Assembly (NCBI GenBank): GCA_904419075.1
Contig: CAJFQM010000004.1
Coordinates: 1 to 64,000, forward strand
Reading direction: 5' to 3'
Length of the DNA stretch: 64,000 nt
DNA from: an uncultured Clostridia bacterium
GTDB taxonomy: Bacteria > Bacillota > Clostridia > Christensenellales > Borkfalkiaceae
The translations under genes were made by a program, and so were the position numbers. Numbering within the stretch: position 1 is the stretch's first letter; each line of letters opens with the position of its first letter. Shown piece by piece: positions 63,106-64,000 of this stretch. The notes beneath the pieces are model-generated. The model was not told the DNA's origin. It ran no database searches and saw only the letters and a list, made by a program, of their open reading frames with translations.

Positions 63106-63810
63106 ATGAAAAAAGCATTACCGAGAGGGTTGATAGTATCTTGCCAGGCATTGAAAGACGAGCCGTTATACGGTGGCGATACGATTCCCAAAATGGCATT
63201 GGCGGCCGAATTGGGTGGTGCTGTTGGTATTCGGGCCAATACGGTGAAAGACATTAATGCGATTTATAAAAAATTGGACGGGAGATTGCCGATTATCGGT
63301 TTGATTAAAAAGAATTATTCCGATTCTCCCGTTTACATAACGCCGACGTTGAAAGAGGTTAAGGCTCTTATAAAATCCAAATGCTGTGCAATTGCTTTGG
63401 ACGCCACCAATCGTATTCGGCATAATGGTATAAAGCTGGCCGAACTGATCGAATATATTCGCGAAAACAGCGATAAACAGATCGTAGCGGATATCGCTTC
63501 TTACGAAGAAGCATTGGAAGCGGAAAGCCTCGGCGTCGATTATATTTCCACTACATTGTGCGGTTATACGGAAGATACAAAAGATGTCAAACTTCCGAAT
63601 ATAGATTTATGCCGAAAACTTAAAGAAAACATAAAACATGCAATAGTAATTGCGGAAGGCGGTATTCACGCGTATGAAGAACTCGATGAAATCCTTTCTT
63701 TGGGAATCGATCGGGTTATTATCGGCGGAGCGATCACCCGACCAAAATGCATTACCAGCAATTATGTTCAGATCATTCAGAATAACAGAGCCTTTAATCA
63801 GGTAATATAA
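63106..63810 (+). CDS. nanE: N-acetylmannosamine-6-phosphate 2-epimerase
   Basis: A 234-residue TIM-barrel enzyme that converts ManNAc-6-phosphate to GlcNAc-6-phosphate in the cytoplasm. Family blocks are GLIVSCQALKDEPLYG, VGIRANTVKDI, GLIKKNYSDSPVYITPT, IALDATNR (catalytic Lys and Asp region), and IAEGGIHAYEEL. The length is normal. No sialic acid lyase or ManNAc kinase gene is adjacent, though the ROK kinase at 43756 could serve. It implies that the glycan handled by this operon yields ManNAc or sialic acid. ATG 63106 follows AGGAAGTAAAG. Confidence 0.92.
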   Translation: MKKALPRGLIVSCQALKDEPLYGGDTIPKMALAAELGGAVGIRANTVKDINAIYKKLDGRLPIIGLIKKNYSDSPVYITPTLKEVKALIKSKCCAIALDATNRIRHNGIKLAELIEYIRENSDKQIVADIASYEEALEAESLGVDYISTTLCGYTEDTKDVKLPNIDLCRKLKENIKHAIVIAEGGIHAYEELDEILSLGIDRVIIGGAITRPKCITSNYVQIIQNNRAFNQVI

Positions 63811-63827
63811 AAGCGGGGAAATCATTG

Positions 63828-64000
63828 ATGAAAAAATTTTATAAAATTTTTTTGAGTTTAGCGATATGTTTGGCTTTGGGCATCTTAAATTTTGCGGGAT
63901 GCGCTCAAACGCCTGCCGATGACGGCTTTTCTTCTGTCTCGGGCGGACAGGAAGAGGACAACGTTTACGAACCCAAACTTTTTACGGTAAATGAAGAGGA
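63828..64000 (+). CDS. lipoprotein N-terminus, cut by the window edge
   Basis: ATG 63828 follows a GGGGAAATC ribosome site, 17 bases after nanE. The 57 visible residues hold a signal peptide with lipobox Cys25 (NFAGC), then a Ser/Gly/Asp/Glu linker and VYEPKLFTV. It belongs to the same operon by spacing. A binding protein or surface enzyme is expected, but the visible part does not show which. Confidence 0.75.
   Translation, partial: MKKFYKIFLSLAICLALGILNFAGCAQTPADDGFSSVSGGQEEDNVYEPKLFTVNEE

Noticed and set aside
1-64000. CRISPR array, tRNA or rRNA genes, insertion sequences
   Set aside because: I looked for regularly spaced repeats, cloverleaf-like stretches and transposase motifs on both strands and found none.

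Overview
The window reads as a chromosomal carbohydrate-foraging region of a Gram-positive Bacillota, probably a gut Clostridia member; the clade is an inference. The reasons are purine-rich AGGAGG ribosome sites, consensus sigma-70 promoters with 17-18 bp spacers, about 19 predicted lipoproteins, MalF/MalG-type importers, and no outer-membrane SusC/SusD pairs. I saw no tRNA, rRNA, CRISPR array, transposase or integrase. Small decayed gene remnants lie between the clusters.

Layout: (1) 1-489 is a left edge with a truncated helicase remnant and a terminator. (2) 490-12127 holds a GntR/LacI-type regulator divergent from an importer (binding lipoprotein and two permeases), an LGFP-repeat surface protein, a cytoplasmic GH125 and two lipoprotein GH76 enzymes, which fits alpha-1,6-mannan use. 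(3) 12608-22455 holds a LacI regulator, a carbohydrate-binding lipoprotein, two arabinanase-like GH43 lipoproteins, a second importer and a cytoplasmic GH43, which fits arabinan use. One 14-bp operator sequence occurs both upstream of the LacI gene and in the promoter of the operon that follows it. (4) 22456-23339 is a decayed SprT-like gene. (5) 23340-38384 holds an ArsR-type regulator, a third importer, a 1258-residue binding-module lipoprotein, two multidomain GH43 lipoproteins and a cytoplasmic GH2. (6) 38648-41331 on the minus strand holds two SGNH/GDSL esterase lipoproteins behind a promoter that first crosses the remnant of another esterase. (7) 41664-48019 holds a repeat lipoprotein, a ROK kinase, a GH20-type enzyme and an RpiR regulator. 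(8) 48300-63810 holds a large lipoprotein interrupted at a run of 11 G, then a fourth importer (Lpl/Yte type), a DUF4127 protein, GH31, an Ig-like lipoprotein, an exported glycerophosphodiesterase, a GH26 lipoprotein and NanE. A further lipoprotein runs off the right edge.

The clusters share one plan. Lipoprotein enzymes cut a polysaccharide at the cell surface, a binding lipoprotein and two permeases import the oligosaccharides, cytoplasmic glycosidases finish them, and a local regulator controls each set. None of the four importers has its own ATPase, so a shared MsmK/MalK-type ATPase elsewhere is inferred. The strongest leads are the poly-G tract inside a large lipoprotein gene, a pair of overlapping palindromes built the same way in two operon leaders, the duplicated LacI operator, and the combination of exported glycerophosphodiesterase, NanE and GH20 in the right-hand region.
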